Source: Polaromonas sp. JS666
GTDB taxonomy: Bacteria > Pseudomonadota > Gammaproteobacteria > Burkholderiales > Burkholderiaceae_C
Length of the DNA stretch: 64,000 nucleotides
Assembly: GCF_900103405.1 (NCBI RefSeq)
Contig: NZ_FNHX01000002.1
Coordinates: 66,496-130,495 of the forward strand
Reading direction: 5' to 3'
Under the pieces are notes generated by a model. The model was not told the origin of the DNA and did not search any database. It saw only the letters and a list, made by a program, of their open reading frames with translations. The translations under genes and the position numbers were made by a program. Shown piece after piece: positions 8,808 through 17,731 of the stretch (within the stretch, counting starts at the first letter, position 1; each line of letters opens with the position of its first letter).

Positions 8808-9584
8808 TTATCTAAAGCGGTAAGACACGGCGATAAAGCCAGTGTCCTGTGTGCGGCGGCTGATCAGCGGGCTGTTGCGCACCGAAGAATCCAGCCATTT
8901 GCGGCGCACTTGCATGGTCAGCGTCCAGGGTTCGCCCAGCGGCACGTCCACGCCCAGCCCCAGCACCGGGGAGGTCGAGGCGCCGGCGTTGTAGACCGAG
9001 AAGCCGCTGGCGGCGGACTCCGCTGCGCTGACGCCATAGAGGTAGTTGTTGTATTTGGCGTTGCTGTATTCCAGCCCCAGCTGCGGAAAGAAGGACCAGC
9101 TTCCCACCTTGAACTCCGCCGCGTACGTGGCCTCCAGCAGGCTGCCGTGCGACTTGTTGGCATCGACAAAAGCGTTCAGGAACAAGGCGCCGTAAGGCGT
9201 TTCCTGGAAAGTGCCTATGCCCAGCGGAATCGGGGTCTTGCGGTCTTTGAGGCCCGACAGCGCGGCGGTGTCGGCACGCCAGCCGTCCTGGCTGACACGG
9301 CCTGCGAACTCGAGGTAGCCGTAGCCGAATTTGACGGTCTTCAGGCTCAGGGTGTCCACACGCACGGCGAGGCGGCCGTAGTCAAAAAAACCGTAGGGCA
9401 GCAAACGGGTTTCACTGCCTTTGCTGCGGATCACGCTTTGTGTGCCGTAAACGGCGCCGCCCAGGTCGCCGGTCAATTCGTACTTCAGCGGCGCGATCTG
9501 CGCGGCGGCCAATGTGGGCAAAAGCAGGCCTGCGGCCAGCAGGGCGCAGGCCGAAAACTTGGTTGCATGCCTGTCGAGAGTCAT
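8808..9584 (-). CDS. MipA/OmpV family outer membrane protein
   Basis: 258 residues from ATG 9584. A signal peptide ends at PTLAAAQI, and the body shows alternating beta strands ending in the aromatic FIAVSYRFR, typical of an outer-membrane barrel. The MipA/OmpV hallmark NNYLYGVSAAESAASGFSVY is present. E. coli MipA scaffolds MltA and PBP1b, but many paralogues in Betaproteobacteria have no known role. Convergent with the catabolic operon (7 bases apart). Confidence 0.82.
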   Translation of the reverse strand: MTLDRHATKFSACALLAAGLLLPTLAAAQIAPLKYELTGDLGGAVYGTQSVIRSKGSETRLLPYGFFDYGRLAVRVDTLSLKTVKFGYGYLEFAGRVSQDGWRADTAALSGLKDRKTPIPLGIGTFQETPYGALFLNAFVDANKSHGSLLEATYAAEFKVGSWSFFPQLGLEYSNAKYNNYLYGVSAAESAASGFSVYNAGASTSPVLGLGVDVPLGEPWTLTMQVRRKWLDSSVRNSPLISRRTQDTGFIAVSYRFR

Positions 9585-9689
9585 GCAAATCAGTATAGGC
9601 CTGGCCTCCTTTTCAGGCCACGGGCGCGCGCAACTCCACCCAAAAACCGTTGCTGCCGCGCACACAAGCCGCGGCCCGGCCCCGGCTTT

Positions 9690-10949
9690 CTAGACGGCCG
9701 TGGGCAGCCGGCCCGCGGCCGGCAGGGCCGTGCGGCGCACGCGGCGCACATTGAAGGCGCTGGCGATCAGCACCGCCTGCATCAGCGCCAGGCCCAGCAG
9801 CACACCGCGGTACTGGCCGTGGTCCATCATCGCGCCGAAAACCAGCGGCGAAACGGCCTGGCCAATGTCCAGGCCCGCGTAGACCACGCCATAGACGCGG
9901 CCCGAGGCATTTTCGGGCGTGGAGCGCTTGACCAGCAGGTCGCGCGAGGGCCCGGCGATGCCCGAGGCAAAACCCATGACGCCGAACAGCACAGGCACCA
10001 CCCAGGCCGGGTAGCTGCCCAGGGCCAGCAGCAGCGCGAACACCGCCGCCACGCTAAAACCCGCGCCCACGATGCGCTCGCAGCGCGCCGGGTCCGAGGC
10101 GAGAAAACCGCCGAACACCATGCCGCCGGCGCTGCACACCATATAAATAGTCAGGCACATGGCGACCAGCGGCAGCGGCACCTCATGCAGGTGGCGCGCG
10201 GCCTCGGGCGCGAAGGCCTGCACCACGCTGAGCACGATCGCGTACCAGAAGAAAAAGGCAAAACACATCCAGACCGCGGGAATCTTCAAAAAGCCCAGCG
10301 AGCTGTCGGCCGCCGGCGCGCCCTTGGCCGGCGCCGTCACGCTCAAGGTCAGCTTGTCACGGTTGGCCACCAGCACCGCCAGCACCGCAAAGGCCAACAC
10401 ACCCGCGCAGGCCAGCGCCACGCGCCAGGAAAACGCGAAGGTCAGCGGTACCAGCATGGCCGGGGCCAATGCCCAGCCCAGGCTGCCGGTGATGCCATGC
10501 ACGCTGTAGGCATGGCCCAGGCGCGGCGCGCTGACCTTGCGGTTGAGCAGCGTGTAGTCCACAGGGTGGAAGACGCCGTTGCCTACGCCGGCGATCACGG
10601 CAAAGCCGGCCATCATCCAGTAGCTGGTGCTGATGGAGTAACCGAAGGCCGCCAGGCCCAGCAAAGTGAGGCCACCGAAGAGGATGGGGCGTGGGCCGAA
10701 TTTGTCGACCACAAAACCCGACAGCGCCTGCACCGCGCAAGAGGTGACGAAAAAGAGGGTCATCAGAAAGCCGAGCTCGGCATAACTGACGTTAAAGGCT
10801 TCCTTCAGCCAGGGAAACAGCGGCGCCAGCAGCAGCTGGCTGAAATGGCTGATCAGGTGGGCGGTGCCGACCAGGCCGATCACGCTGGCGTCCTGCTTGA
10901 GTGAAATCGCGTTGCCGGCGGGCGCGGCCGCGGTGCTTGAAGTGTTCAT
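9690..10949 (-). CDS. MFS transporter
   Basis: 419 residues from ATG 10949, with about 12 predicted membrane spans. The MFS loop 2-3 motif appears as GFVVDKFGPRPILFGG, and the second half has IAGPSRDLLVKRSTPENASGRVYG. Probably an inner-membrane proton-linked exporter or uptake permease. Divergent from the AraC regulator at 11053 across about 100 bases, a typical regulator-transporter pair. Substrate unknown. Confidence 0.88.
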   Translation of the reverse strand: MNTSSTAAAPAGNAISLKQDASVIGLVGTAHLISHFSQLLLAPLFPWLKEAFNVSYAELGFLMTLFFVTSCAVQALSGFVVDKFGPRPILFGGLTLLGLAAFGYSISTSYWMMAGFAVIAGVGNGVFHPVDYTLLNRKVSAPRLGHAYSVHGITGSLGWALAPAMLVPLTFAFSWRVALACAGVLAFAVLAVLVANRDKLTLSVTAPAKGAPAADSSLGFLKIPAVWMCFAFFFWYAIVLSVVQAFAPEAARHLHEVPLPLVAMCLTIYMVCSAGGMVFGGFLASDPARCERIVGAGFSVAAVFALLLALGSYPAWVVPVLFGVMGFASGIAGPSRDLLVKRSTPENASGRVYGVVYAGLDIGQAVSPLVFGAMMDHGQYRGVLLGLALMQAVLIASAFNVRRVRRTALPAAGRLPTAV

Positions 10950-11052
10950 GGCGCTATCGTAGTATTGGCCTTGCCTGCTGAAATGCGACAAATAGCCATG
11001 ATTCATCGAATTTCAGACAAACCCATGCAAGCCACCGAAACCACGATCCAGC

Positions 11053-11880
11053 ATGCCGCGTAGCACCCCTCTTCGCCTGATGCCGGTGGGCGACACCGAC
11101 AGCTTCACGCCCAGCCCCAAGCGGCCGGTGCGCGTGCGCGCCCGCTCCATGCCGGCCGACACCCACTTCGAGCCGCATTCCCACGCCTGGGCCCAGCTGG
11201 CCTATTGCGCCACCGGCGTCGTGCAGGTCACGGCCGAGAGCGACGGCGCGGGCGGCGAAATCACCTACATCGTGCCGCCCTCGCGCGCGGTGTGGATCGC
11301 GCCCGGCGCGCAGCACCACATCACCGTGCTGGAGGCCGCCGAATTCCGCACGCTCTACATTGACGCCAGCGCCACGCCCAAGGGCTGGAGCGGCTGCCGC
11401 GTGCTGGTGGTGTCGCCACTGCTGCGCGAATCGATCAGTGCACTCGACGCGGCCTCACCCGAACGCCCACTGGCGCCATCACGCGAACAACTGCTCAGCG
11501 GCCTGGTGCTGGACGAACTCACGCATGCCGACATCCAGGCCCTGGGCGTGCCCATGCCGCATCCGCAAACCGGCGACAAGCGGCTGCGCGCCCTGTGCGA
11601 GGCGGTGCTGCGCGCGCCGTCCGAGCGGGCCACGCTGGCCGAATGGGCGGCGGACACCGGCGCCAGCGAGCGCACCGTGGCCCGGCTGTTCCGCGACGAG
11701 CTGGGCCTGAGCTACCAGCAATGGCGCCAGCAGGCCATCCTGGCCCACGCCCTGCCCCTGCTCACGCGCGGGCTGTCGGTCAGCGCCGTGGCGGCGGCCA
11801 GTGGTTATGCCAGCGACAGCGCCTTCACCGCGATGTTCAAGGCGGCGATGGGACAGCCGCCCAGCCATTTCCAGAAATAG
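11053..11880 (+). CDS. AraC family transcriptional regulator with N-terminal cupin
   Basis: 275 residues. The N-terminal AraC-type cupin includes HFEPHSHAWAQLAYCATG, and the C-terminal double HTH covers about residues 190-270, with ERTVARLFRDELGLSYQQWR and AVAAASGYASDSAFTAMFKAAM. Such NimR/YeaM-like regulators usually control an adjacent divergent MFS exporter, matching the gene at 9690-10949. Effector unknown. Confidence 0.9.
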   Translation: MPRSTPLRLMPVGDTDSFTPSPKRPVRVRARSMPADTHFEPHSHAWAQLAYCATGVVQVTAESDGAGGEITYIVPPSRAVWIAPGAQHHITVLEAAEFRTLYIDASATPKGWSGCRVLVVSPLLRESISALDAASPERPLAPSREQLLSGLVLDELTHADIQALGVPMPHPQTGDKRLRALCEAVLRAPSERATLAEWAADTGASERTVARLFRDELGLSYQQWRQQAILAHALPLLTRGLSVSAVAAASGYASDSAFTAMFKAAMGQPPSHFQK

Positions 11881-11891
11881 GTGCAGCGGGC

Positions 11892-12470
11892 CTAAAGCTC
11901 CCGGGCCGCCTGCCACAGGCCCTGCTTGCCGACGGCGCCATACCAGGCCAGGAAACGCCTGCGCTGGCTTTCAAAAGGCTCGGTCAGCGGCTGCCGCGGG
12001 TCCTGGCTCAGCGCATAGGCCATGCCCTCCACAAACCATTGGGGCTTGAACAGCAGGCGCAAGGTGCCGATACGCTCAGCCTGCGCATGGTGGATCAGTT
12101 CGTGGCGCACAAAAAAAGACTCCCAGGCGCGCGGGCCTATCACTGTGCCCAGCGTGCCCACGGTGACCGCCGCGCGCGCACCCAGGCCAAACGCGTCGGC
12201 ACAGGCTTGCGTCGCGCAAAAAATCACGCGGGGTTTGCCTTTGAAGGGACCCAGCAGTTCCGGCACAAAAGCCACGGCCTCCGCGTACAGGCCGGCGGCC
12301 TCTACCAGCCGGGTGGGGTCGTCGACGCAGACCGACGCGTTCAGGCAGCTCACGCCCGCCAGAGTTGGCGCGACCACCCGCACGGGCTTGACCGCGAACC
12401 AGGTGATCAAGGGTACCGCCGCCAGCATCACCAGCAGGCGGACTTTGAATGAGGGGCGGCCCAGGCGCAT
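11892..12470 (-). CDS. Membrane-anchored gluzincin-like protein (HExxH)
   Basis: 192 residues with a hydrophobic N-terminal segment (LLVMLAAVPLITWF). It carries HELIH at residues 123-127 and a downstream glutamate in WFVEGMAYALS (Glu148), the spacing expected of gluzincin metallopeptidases with HExxH plus Glu as zinc ligands. The N-terminal anchor suggests it faces the periplasm. The short length leaves only a minimal catalytic core. No substrate can be assigned. Confidence 0.6.
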   Translation of the reverse strand: MRLGRPSFKVRLLVMLAAVPLITWFAVKPVRVVAPTLAGVSCLNASVCVDDPTRLVEAAGLYAEAVAFVPELLGPFKGKPRVIFCATQACADAFGLGARAAVTVGTLGTVIGPRAWESFFVRHELIHHAQAERIGTLRLLFKPQWFVEGMAYALSQDPRQPLTEPFESQRRRFLAWYGAVGKQGLWQAAREL

Positions 12471-12508
12471 TCGATGCCGGTCAGCGACAAGGCCCGGGCA
12501 CGTGGTCT

Positions 12509-13255
12509 TCAGCGGCGGTCAAATGCCGCATTCAGCCGGCGCAGCAAGGGCTTGTTGAGCTCCCGGGTGTGCCGGTTCCAGCGGTCCATGGAGCGCTGCA
12601 GTTCAATTTGCAGGCGCGCGCTGGTGGCGGTGTCGCCGGTGGTCGCGGCCCAGATGGCGTATTCGGCGCGGCTTTCGAAACTGCCGAAACGCTCCACCGC
12701 GGATTCGAATTCCACCCTGGCGTCCACGCCCCTGCCGGCGCCGGCCAGCGCCTGCGCCAGCAACAGCGAAACCTGTTCCGCGCGGAAGCCGGCGTCGGTC
12801 TTTCGGATGAACTCCAGGTGGGTAATCGCCTCGGCATAACGTTCGCAGGCGAAATAGGCGCGCGACGCGCCCAGCCTGATCTCCAGGTCGGACGCGAACG
12901 GGCCCTTGAGGCAGGCGTCGTAGCTCTGCGCGGCCTCCAGGGGCTGGCCGGCTTCCAGCAGCGCGGCGGCCAGCCGCATCTGGTTCTGCGCGGTCGGCGT
13001 GTAGTCGAAGGCGGCATGCGCCTCCTTGAGTTCGCGCGTGGGATTGAGTGTCTTCGCGGCGGCGGCCACCACCTTGCGCGCGCCGCGTTCGAGCCGCGAG
13101 TCCGGCAGGTAGACCGCCAGGAAGTAGACAATGCTGCCCAGCAGGGGGAAGGAGAACAGGATGATCAGCCAGTACAGCTGCTGGCCGCTGCGCAGGGCGT
13201 GAACGGCGAAGAACACCGCCACAAAAAAATGCAATCCCAATCCGACAAAAGGCAT
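12509..13255 (-). CDS. TPR-containing membrane protein with PLDc_N-like N terminus
   Basis: 248 residues from ATG 13255, chosen because GGAGG lies seven bases upstream (a GTG at 13261 is in frame). The N terminus has two hydrophobic spans (LHFFVAVFFAVHALR, and LYWLIILFSFPLLGSIVYFL) resembling the PLDc_N/phospholipase-D N-terminal membrane module. The rest is helical TPR-like repeats (AAALLEAGQPLEAAQSYDA, RAYFACERYAEAITHLE). Probably an inner-membrane protein with a cytoplasmic protein-interaction domain. Function unknown. Confidence 0.65.
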   Translation of the reverse strand: MPFVGLGLHFFVAVFFAVHALRSGQQLYWLIILFSFPLLGSIVYFLAVYLPDSRLERGARKVVAAAAKTLNPTRELKEAHAAFDYTPTAQNQMRLAAALLEAGQPLEAAQSYDACLKGPFASDLEIRLGASRAYFACERYAEAITHLEFIRKTDAGFRAEQVSLLLAQALAGAGRGVDARVEFESAVERFGSFESRAEYAIWAATTGDTATSARLQIELQRSMDRWNRHTRELNKPLLRRLNAAFDRR

Positions 13256-13363
13256 GACCACCCCTCCAGGTTATTTTGGGGGCCATTCTACGGGGGTGCC
13301 AAGGCTGCTACCCCATGCTTTCGACCGCCGGTGGGGGTTCCGAGGACGACCGGTAGCCGGTGC

Positions 13364-13918
13364 TCATCGCAGGCCGTCGATACCGCCATCCTTGTTCCAG
13401 TAGCCGCTGGCCATCAGGCGCTCCCGCACCATGGCGCGCGCCCGGTGCAGCCGGCTCTTGACCGCCTCCACGCCCAGGCCCAGTTGCTGCGCCACCTCGG
13501 GCGCCGTGAGCTCATCGACGTCACGCAGGATCAGCACCTCCCGCCAGGCTTCGGGTAAGGCGGCGATGGCGCGGCTCAAATCCAGCCGCAAGTCCAGCGG
13601 CAGCGCCTGCGCCGCGACGGCCTCCACATCGACGCCCTCCTGGCCCTGCGCACCCTTGCGGCCGCGAAACAGGCGAAAGCATTCGCGCTCGACGATGCGA
13701 AACAGCCAGACGGCAAAGGTCGCCGCGGTGCGCAGCGCGCCTATCTTGCGGTAAAGCTGCCACAGCGCGGCCTGCACCGCGTCTTCGGCATCCTCGGCGC
13801 TGGAACAGGTGCGGCGCGCAAAACGTTTGAGGTCGGGCTGGCACTGCGTGAGCAACTGGGCGATGGCCTGGGTGTCGCCGCCGCGCGCGGCATCCACGAG
13901 TTGGGCGCTGGCTTTCAT
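13364..13918 (-). CDS. ECF-type RNA polymerase sigma factor
   Basis: 184 residues. Region 2 is visible in AEDAEDAVQAALWQLYRKI and AVWLFRIVERECFRLF, and region 4 in LPEAWREVLILRDVDELTA and LGVEAVKSRLHRARAMVRE. Its ATG overlaps the stop of the DUF2892 membrane protein gene (ATGA, 13915-13918), so the two are translated together. No anti-sigma gene follows, because the downstream gene (TPR protein) has no zinc-binding anti-sigma motif. What it controls is unknown. Confidence 0.88.
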   Translation of the reverse strand: MKASAQLVDAARGGDTQAIAQLLTQCQPDLKRFARRTCSSAEDAEDAVQAALWQLYRKIGALRTAATFAVWLFRIVERECFRLFRGRKGAQGQEGVDVEAVAAQALPLDLRLDLSRAIAALPEAWREVLILRDVDELTAPEVAQQLGLGVEAVKSRLHRARAMVRERLMASGYWNKDGGIDGLR

Positions 13919-14133
13919 GGTTTACCTTTGGCCACGGGCTTGCGGCCGACAAGCGCGCAAGCGGGGCAAAAGCCGGCAATACCCGTCAGGCCCAGCCCCG
14001 CCGCGCCGGCCAGGGCAAGCGCCATGGGCCAGCCGGCCGGCAGCCACAGCAGGCCGGCGCAGGCCAGCAGCAGCGCGCCGCCCAGACGCAGGGCCCGCTC
14101 CCAGGCGGGAAGATTTCGTTGCAGGAAAAACAT
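13915..14133 (-). CDS. DUF2892 (YgaP-like) small inner-membrane protein
   Basis: 72 residues from ATG 14133, with AAGGAG seven bases upstream. The pattern NLPAWERALRLGGALLLACA then WPMALALAGAAGLGLTGIAG and CPACALVGR is the DUF2892 fold: two membrane helices with a C-terminal CxxC. Overlaps the start of the ECF sigma gene by four bases. In other bacteria this domain occurs alone or fused to rhodanese; a role as sensor or modulator of the coupled sigma factor is only a guess. Confidence 0.75.
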   Translation of the reverse strand: MFFLQRNLPAWERALRLGGALLLACAGLLWLPAGWPMALALAGAAGLGLTGIAGFCPACALVGRKPVAKGKP

Positions 14134-14280
14134 CAGGAACTCCTTGGCTGTGGTGAATGCTGACAAAGAGGCCCGCCGATGCCAAAAGGGTTCGGATTCG
14201 TCGAAATTATCGTATCGGCTCGCCGTGACTATGCCGGGAGCCCGTGCCGCGCGCGCTGCACGGCTGGCTATCATGGGTGC

Positions 14281-15177
14281 ATGCATATCTTGAGCGGGCT
14301 GGCGAAAGCGCAAATCGGATGGCCGCGCGCCGCCGGCTGCGCGGCGCTGGCCTTTTTGCTGGCCGCCACCGGCCCGGCGCAAGCGCAATCCGCGGCACAA
14401 AGCCACCCGGCGCTGCTGCGCGCGCTGAACGCCTTGCGCCAGCAAGGCTGCGGAAAAGGCAGCCGCCCGGCCGCCCCGCTGCGTGAAAATGCCGCGCTGT
14501 CGCGCGCCGCCTCCCTGATCGCGGACGGCCGCAAGCTCGACAGCGCGCTCCAAACCGTGGACTACCGCGCCGTCAGTACCCTGCAGATCACGGTGCGCGG
14601 CGCCAGCGGGGCCGCGGCCCTGGCGCCCAAGGCGCTGGGCGGCTCTTGCGGCGCCGCCCTGCACGCTGAACTGCTGGAGGCCGGTTTCCACCAGCGCGGC
14701 ACCCAAACCTGGGTCGTGCTAGCCGCGCCCTTTTCGCCGCCGGCCGCAGCGCAGGCCGAAGAGGTGCAGGCGCGGGTGCTGGCACTGGTCAACGAAGCGC
14801 GCTCCCGGCCGCAGCGCTGCGGCGACAAGGCATTCGCGCCGGCGCCGCCGCTGCGGCTCAACCCCACGCTGAGCGGCATTGCAAGCGCCCATGCGGGCGA
14901 CATGGCGCGCCACGGCTACTTCAGCCACACCGGCCGCGACGGCAGCACGGTGGACGGCCGGGCCACGCGCGCCGGCTACGCCTGGGAGGCCATCGGCGAA
15001 AACATCGCCGCCGGCCAGCTGAGCGCCGATGCGGCCATGCGCGGCTGGATGAACAGTCCCGGCCACTGCGCCAACATCATGTCGCCGGCTTTCAGCGAAA
15101 TGGGCGCCGCCTTTGTGGTGAACAGGCAGAGCAGCCAGGGGATTTATTGGACGCAGGTGTTCGGGACGGCGCCTTGA
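14281..15177 (+). CDS. Secreted CAP-domain (SCP/PR1) protein
   Basis: 298 residues from ATG 14281, with a signal peptide ending at GPAQAQS. The C-terminal half is a CAP domain: GIASAHAGDMARHGYFSHT, then AIGENIAAGQ and GWMNSPGHCANIMSP, with His and Glu at the usual cavity positions. The N-terminal half (about residues 36-150) is less conserved. Bacterial CAP proteins are periplasmic or exported with mostly unknown functions. Convergent with the aldehyde dehydrogenase. Confidence 0.85.
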   Translation: MHILSGLAKAQIGWPRAAGCAALAFLLAATGPAQAQSAAQSHPALLRALNALRQQGCGKGSRPAAPLRENAALSRAASLIADGRKLDSALQTVDYRAVSTLQITVRGASGAAALAPKALGGSCGAALHAELLEAGFHQRGTQTWVVLAAPFSPPAAAQAEEVQARVLALVNEARSRPQRCGDKAFAPAPPLRLNPTLSGIASAHAGDMARHGYFSHTGRDGSTVDGRATRAGYAWEAIGENIAAGQLSADAAMRGWMNSPGHCANIMSPAFSEMGAAFVVNRQSSQGIYWTQVFGTAP

Positions 15178-15187
15178 CGGCCCAGCG

Positions 15188-16621
15188 CTAGATCAGGCGC
15201 TTGAGCAAGCCCATCACCTGCTCAAACCGCTTGCCATAAGGCGGGTAAAACAAATCCCCGCGCGCCCACTTCGATTGCAGCATCACCGGTTTTTGCTGCG
15301 AGAGGCGCAGGAAGCCGGTTTCGCCGTGGTAGGCACCCCAGCCGCTGTCGCCGACGCCGCCAAAGGGCAGGTTTTCATGGGCGATGTGCATCAGCGTGTC
15401 GTTCACCGTGACGCCGCCGCTCACGGTGCGCGCCAGCACATGGTCGCGCGAGCCGGTGTCGGTGCCGAACCAGTACAGGGCCAGCGGCCGCGGCCTGGCG
15501 TTGACGTAGCGGATCGCCTCGTCGATGGCCGTGTAGGGAATCACCGGCAGTATGGGGCCGAAGATTTCCTCGCTGAGCAGTTTCGAGCCGGCCGGCAGGT
15601 CAAACACCAGCACCGGCGCCATCTGCCGCGAAGCCGCAGCCACGCCAGCCATACCTGCGGTGTCGGGCTGGACGGCCTGCAGGCGCGCGCCCTCGCCTTC
15701 GGCCTGCGCCAGCAGCGCCTGCAGCCGCTCCAGGTGGCGCGGGCTGATGATGGCCGCGTAGTCGGGGTTGCCGATGATGGTGGGAAACAGCGTCGCCACG
15801 GCGCGGGCAAAGGCCTCGCCAAACGCGGTTTCGCTGCCCCGGGGCAGCAGCACGTAGTCGGGCGCGATGCAGGTCTGGCCGGCGTTGAGCAGCTTGCCGT
15901 GCGCGATCTTGATGGCGGCCTTGTCGATGTCGCAGGAGGCATCGATGATGCAGGGGGACTTGCCGCCCAGCTCCAGCGTGGTCGGCGTCAGGTTGGCGGC
16001 GGCGGCCTCGGCCACCTTGCGGCCCACGGCGGTAGAACCGGTGAAAAACAGGTGGTCAAACGGCAGGCCGGCGAATTCGGCGGCCAGCTGGCCGTCGCCC
16101 TGCACCACGCAAAGCTCGTCGGGCGCAAAGGATTGCCCCAGCAGCGTCGCCAGCAGTTCCGAGGTGCGCGGCGTCAGTTCGCTGGGCTTGAGCATCACGC
16201 GGTTGCCCGCGGCCAGCGCCGTGATGACCGGGCCCAGCGAAAGCTGCACCGGATAGTTCCACGGCGAGATCACGCCCACCACGCCCAGCGGCTGGCGCTG
16301 CAAATAGGCGCGTGCGGGCTGCAGGTATAGCGGCGTGCGCACCTTGACGGGCTTCATCCAGCGGGGCAGTTGCCTGAGCGTGCTGGACAGCAGCGAGCGC
16401 AGCACAAAAATGTCGGCGATTTCAGTGAGCTGGGGCGAGCGCACGCCGAAGTCGGCATTGACGGCTTGCGCCAGTTCGGCGCCGTGCTGGTCCAGCAAGG
16501 CGCGTATGCGCAGCAGGCGGTCCCGGCGCAGCGCCAGCGGTACCTCGGCCTGTGCGCGGCTGGTCTGGTGCTGGGCGTCAAACAGGGTACGAAGCGGTGT
16601 CCGGGGGGTGCTGGAAATCAT
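15188..16621 (-). CDS. Aldehyde dehydrogenase, coniferyl aldehyde dehydrogenase type
   Basis: 477 residues from ATG 16621. The catalytic Cys251 lies in LNAGQTCIAPDYVLLP and Glu217 in LELGGKSP. GSTAVGRKVAEAAAANLTP is the cofactor-binding turn. The NAGQTCIAPDY signature and length are those of the CalB/coniferyl aldehyde and medium-chain aldehyde dehydrogenases, which oxidise aryl or fatty aldehydes to acids with NAD(P)+. Divergent from cbpA; no lignin-catabolic genes nearby, so the substrate is uncertain. Confidence 0.85.
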   Translation of the reverse strand: MISSTPRTPLRTLFDAQHQTSRAQAEVPLALRRDRLLRIRALLDQHGAELAQAVNADFGVRSPQLTEIADIFVLRSLLSSTLRQLPRWMKPVKVRTPLYLQPARAYLQRQPLGVVGVISPWNYPVQLSLGPVITALAAGNRVMLKPSELTPRTSELLATLLGQSFAPDELCVVQGDGQLAAEFAGLPFDHLFFTGSTAVGRKVAEAAAANLTPTTLELGGKSPCIIDASCDIDKAAIKIAHGKLLNAGQTCIAPDYVLLPRGSETAFGEAFARAVATLFPTIIGNPDYAAIISPRHLERLQALLAQAEGEGARLQAVQPDTAGMAGVAAASRQMAPVLVFDLPAGSKLLSEEIFGPILPVIPYTAIDEAIRYVNARPRPLALYWFGTDTGSRDHVLARTVSGGVTVNDTLMHIAHENLPFGGVGDSGWGAYHGETGFLRLSQQKPVMLQSKWARGDLFYPPYGKRFEQVMGLLKRLI

Positions 16622-16682
16622 CCGGCCATGATAGGGAGCGCCGGGCCCGCGCAGTAGGGGCGCAACTCCAGCGCGACTGCGG

Positions 16683-16710
16683 GTTGACCCTGGGGCTGCC
16701 GTCCCCATTT
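16683..16710 (+). promoter_or_regulatory. Sigma-32-like heat-shock promoter of cbpA
   Basis: GTTGAC (16683-16688), 14 bases, then CCCCATTT (16703-16710). The -10 matches the sigma-32 consensus CCCCATnT fully, and the -35 matches CTTGAA at 4 of 6 positions. It lies 67 bases upstream of the DnaJ-family gene. Confidence 0.5.
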
Positions 16711-16776
16711 ATGAGGTTGACGGCGGCTGCCCGACAGGGCGGCCGCCAGCTAAACCCATCCTGGCAAAGGTATTTC

Positions 16777-17709
16777 ATGGAATACAAGGACTATTACAAG
16801 ATCATGGGCGTGGCGCGCGATGCCACGCCCGATGAGCTCAAAAAAGCCCATCGCAAGCTGGCGCGCAAATACCACCCCGACGTCAGCAAGGAAAAAAACG
16901 CCGAGGCGCGCTTCAAGGAAATTGCCGAAGCCTACGAGGTGCTGCGCGACCCCGAAAAACGCGCCGCCTACGACAGGCTGGGCGCCAACTGGCAGGCCGG
17001 GCAGGAGTTCCGGCCGCCGCCGGGCTGGCAGGCCCGCGAGCAAGCCGAAGGCCGCGGATTTTTCGGCGAGGCCGGGGGCTTTGACCACAGCGACTTTTTT
17101 GACGCCATCTTCCGCGGCATGGGTGCCGACCTGGGCGGCGGCGGCTTCGGTGGTTTCGACACGGGCGGCGAGGACCAGCACGCGAAGATACAGATCACCC
17201 TCGAGGACGCCTACCAGGGCGCCACCCGCACGCTGCAGCTCAGCGTGCCCGGCAAGCGCGGCCAGGCGCGCAGCATTGAATTCACCATCCCCAAGGGTAT
17301 ACGCGCCGGCCAGCAAATCCGCCTGGCCGGCCAGGGCGCGCCCGGCACCGGCAAGAGCGGCGCCGGCGACCTCTACCTGGAGGTGGAATTCCTGCCGCAC
17401 AAGCTCTACCGCGCCGAGGGCCGCGACGTCTCCATGACTCTGCCCGTGGCGCCCTGGGAGGCCGCCCTGGGGGCGCAGGTCGAGGCACCCACGCCCACGG
17501 GCTGGGTCGAAGTCACCATCCCGGCGGGTTCGTCGCCGGGCAGCAAGCTCAGGCTCAAGGGCCGGGGCCTGCCGGGCAAGCCAGCGGGCGACTTCTACTT
17601 TGTGCTGCAACTGGCGCAGCCGCCGGCCGGCAGCAAGGCCGCCAAAAAGGCCTATGAAGACATGGCCGAGGCGTTCAAGACCTTCGACCCACGGACCGCT
17701 TTGCAATAA
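16777..17709 (+). CDS. cbpA: DnaJ family curved-DNA-binding co-chaperone
   Basis: 310 residues. The J domain covers residues 1-70, with HPD at 33-35 (RKYHPDVSKE). A Gly/Phe-rich linker (GGGGFGGFDTGG) follows, then two DnaJ C-terminal substrate domains (IPKGIRAGQQIRLAGQGAPG and IPAGSSPGSKLRLKGRGLPG). The zinc-finger domain of DnaJ proper is absent, giving the CbpA/type II architecture. It would stimulate DnaK ATPase and bind DNA or unfolded protein. The sigma-32-like promoter upstream fits heat-shock control. Confidence 0.9.
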   Translation: MEYKDYYKIMGVARDATPDELKKAHRKLARKYHPDVSKEKNAEARFKEIAEAYEVLRDPEKRAAYDRLGANWQAGQEFRPPPGWQAREQAEGRGFFGEAGGFDHSDFFDAIFRGMGADLGGGGFGGFDTGGEDQHAKIQITLEDAYQGATRTLQLSVPGKRGQARSIEFTIPKGIRAGQQIRLAGQGAPGTGKSGAGDLYLEVEFLPHKLYRAEGRDVSMTLPVAPWEAALGAQVEAPTPTGWVEVTIPAGSSPGSKLRLKGRGLPGKPAGDFYFVLQLAQPPAGSKAAKKAYEDMAEAFKTFDPRTALQ

Positions 17710-17731
17710 GCAGCCTGGAAAAAAGCGTGCG

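Noticed and set aside
8910..10904. A 664-codon open frame on the plus strand across two genes
   Set aside because: It is antisense to both the MipA-like gene and the MFS gene and composed mainly of Gln/His/Arg/Gly, typical of an artefact.
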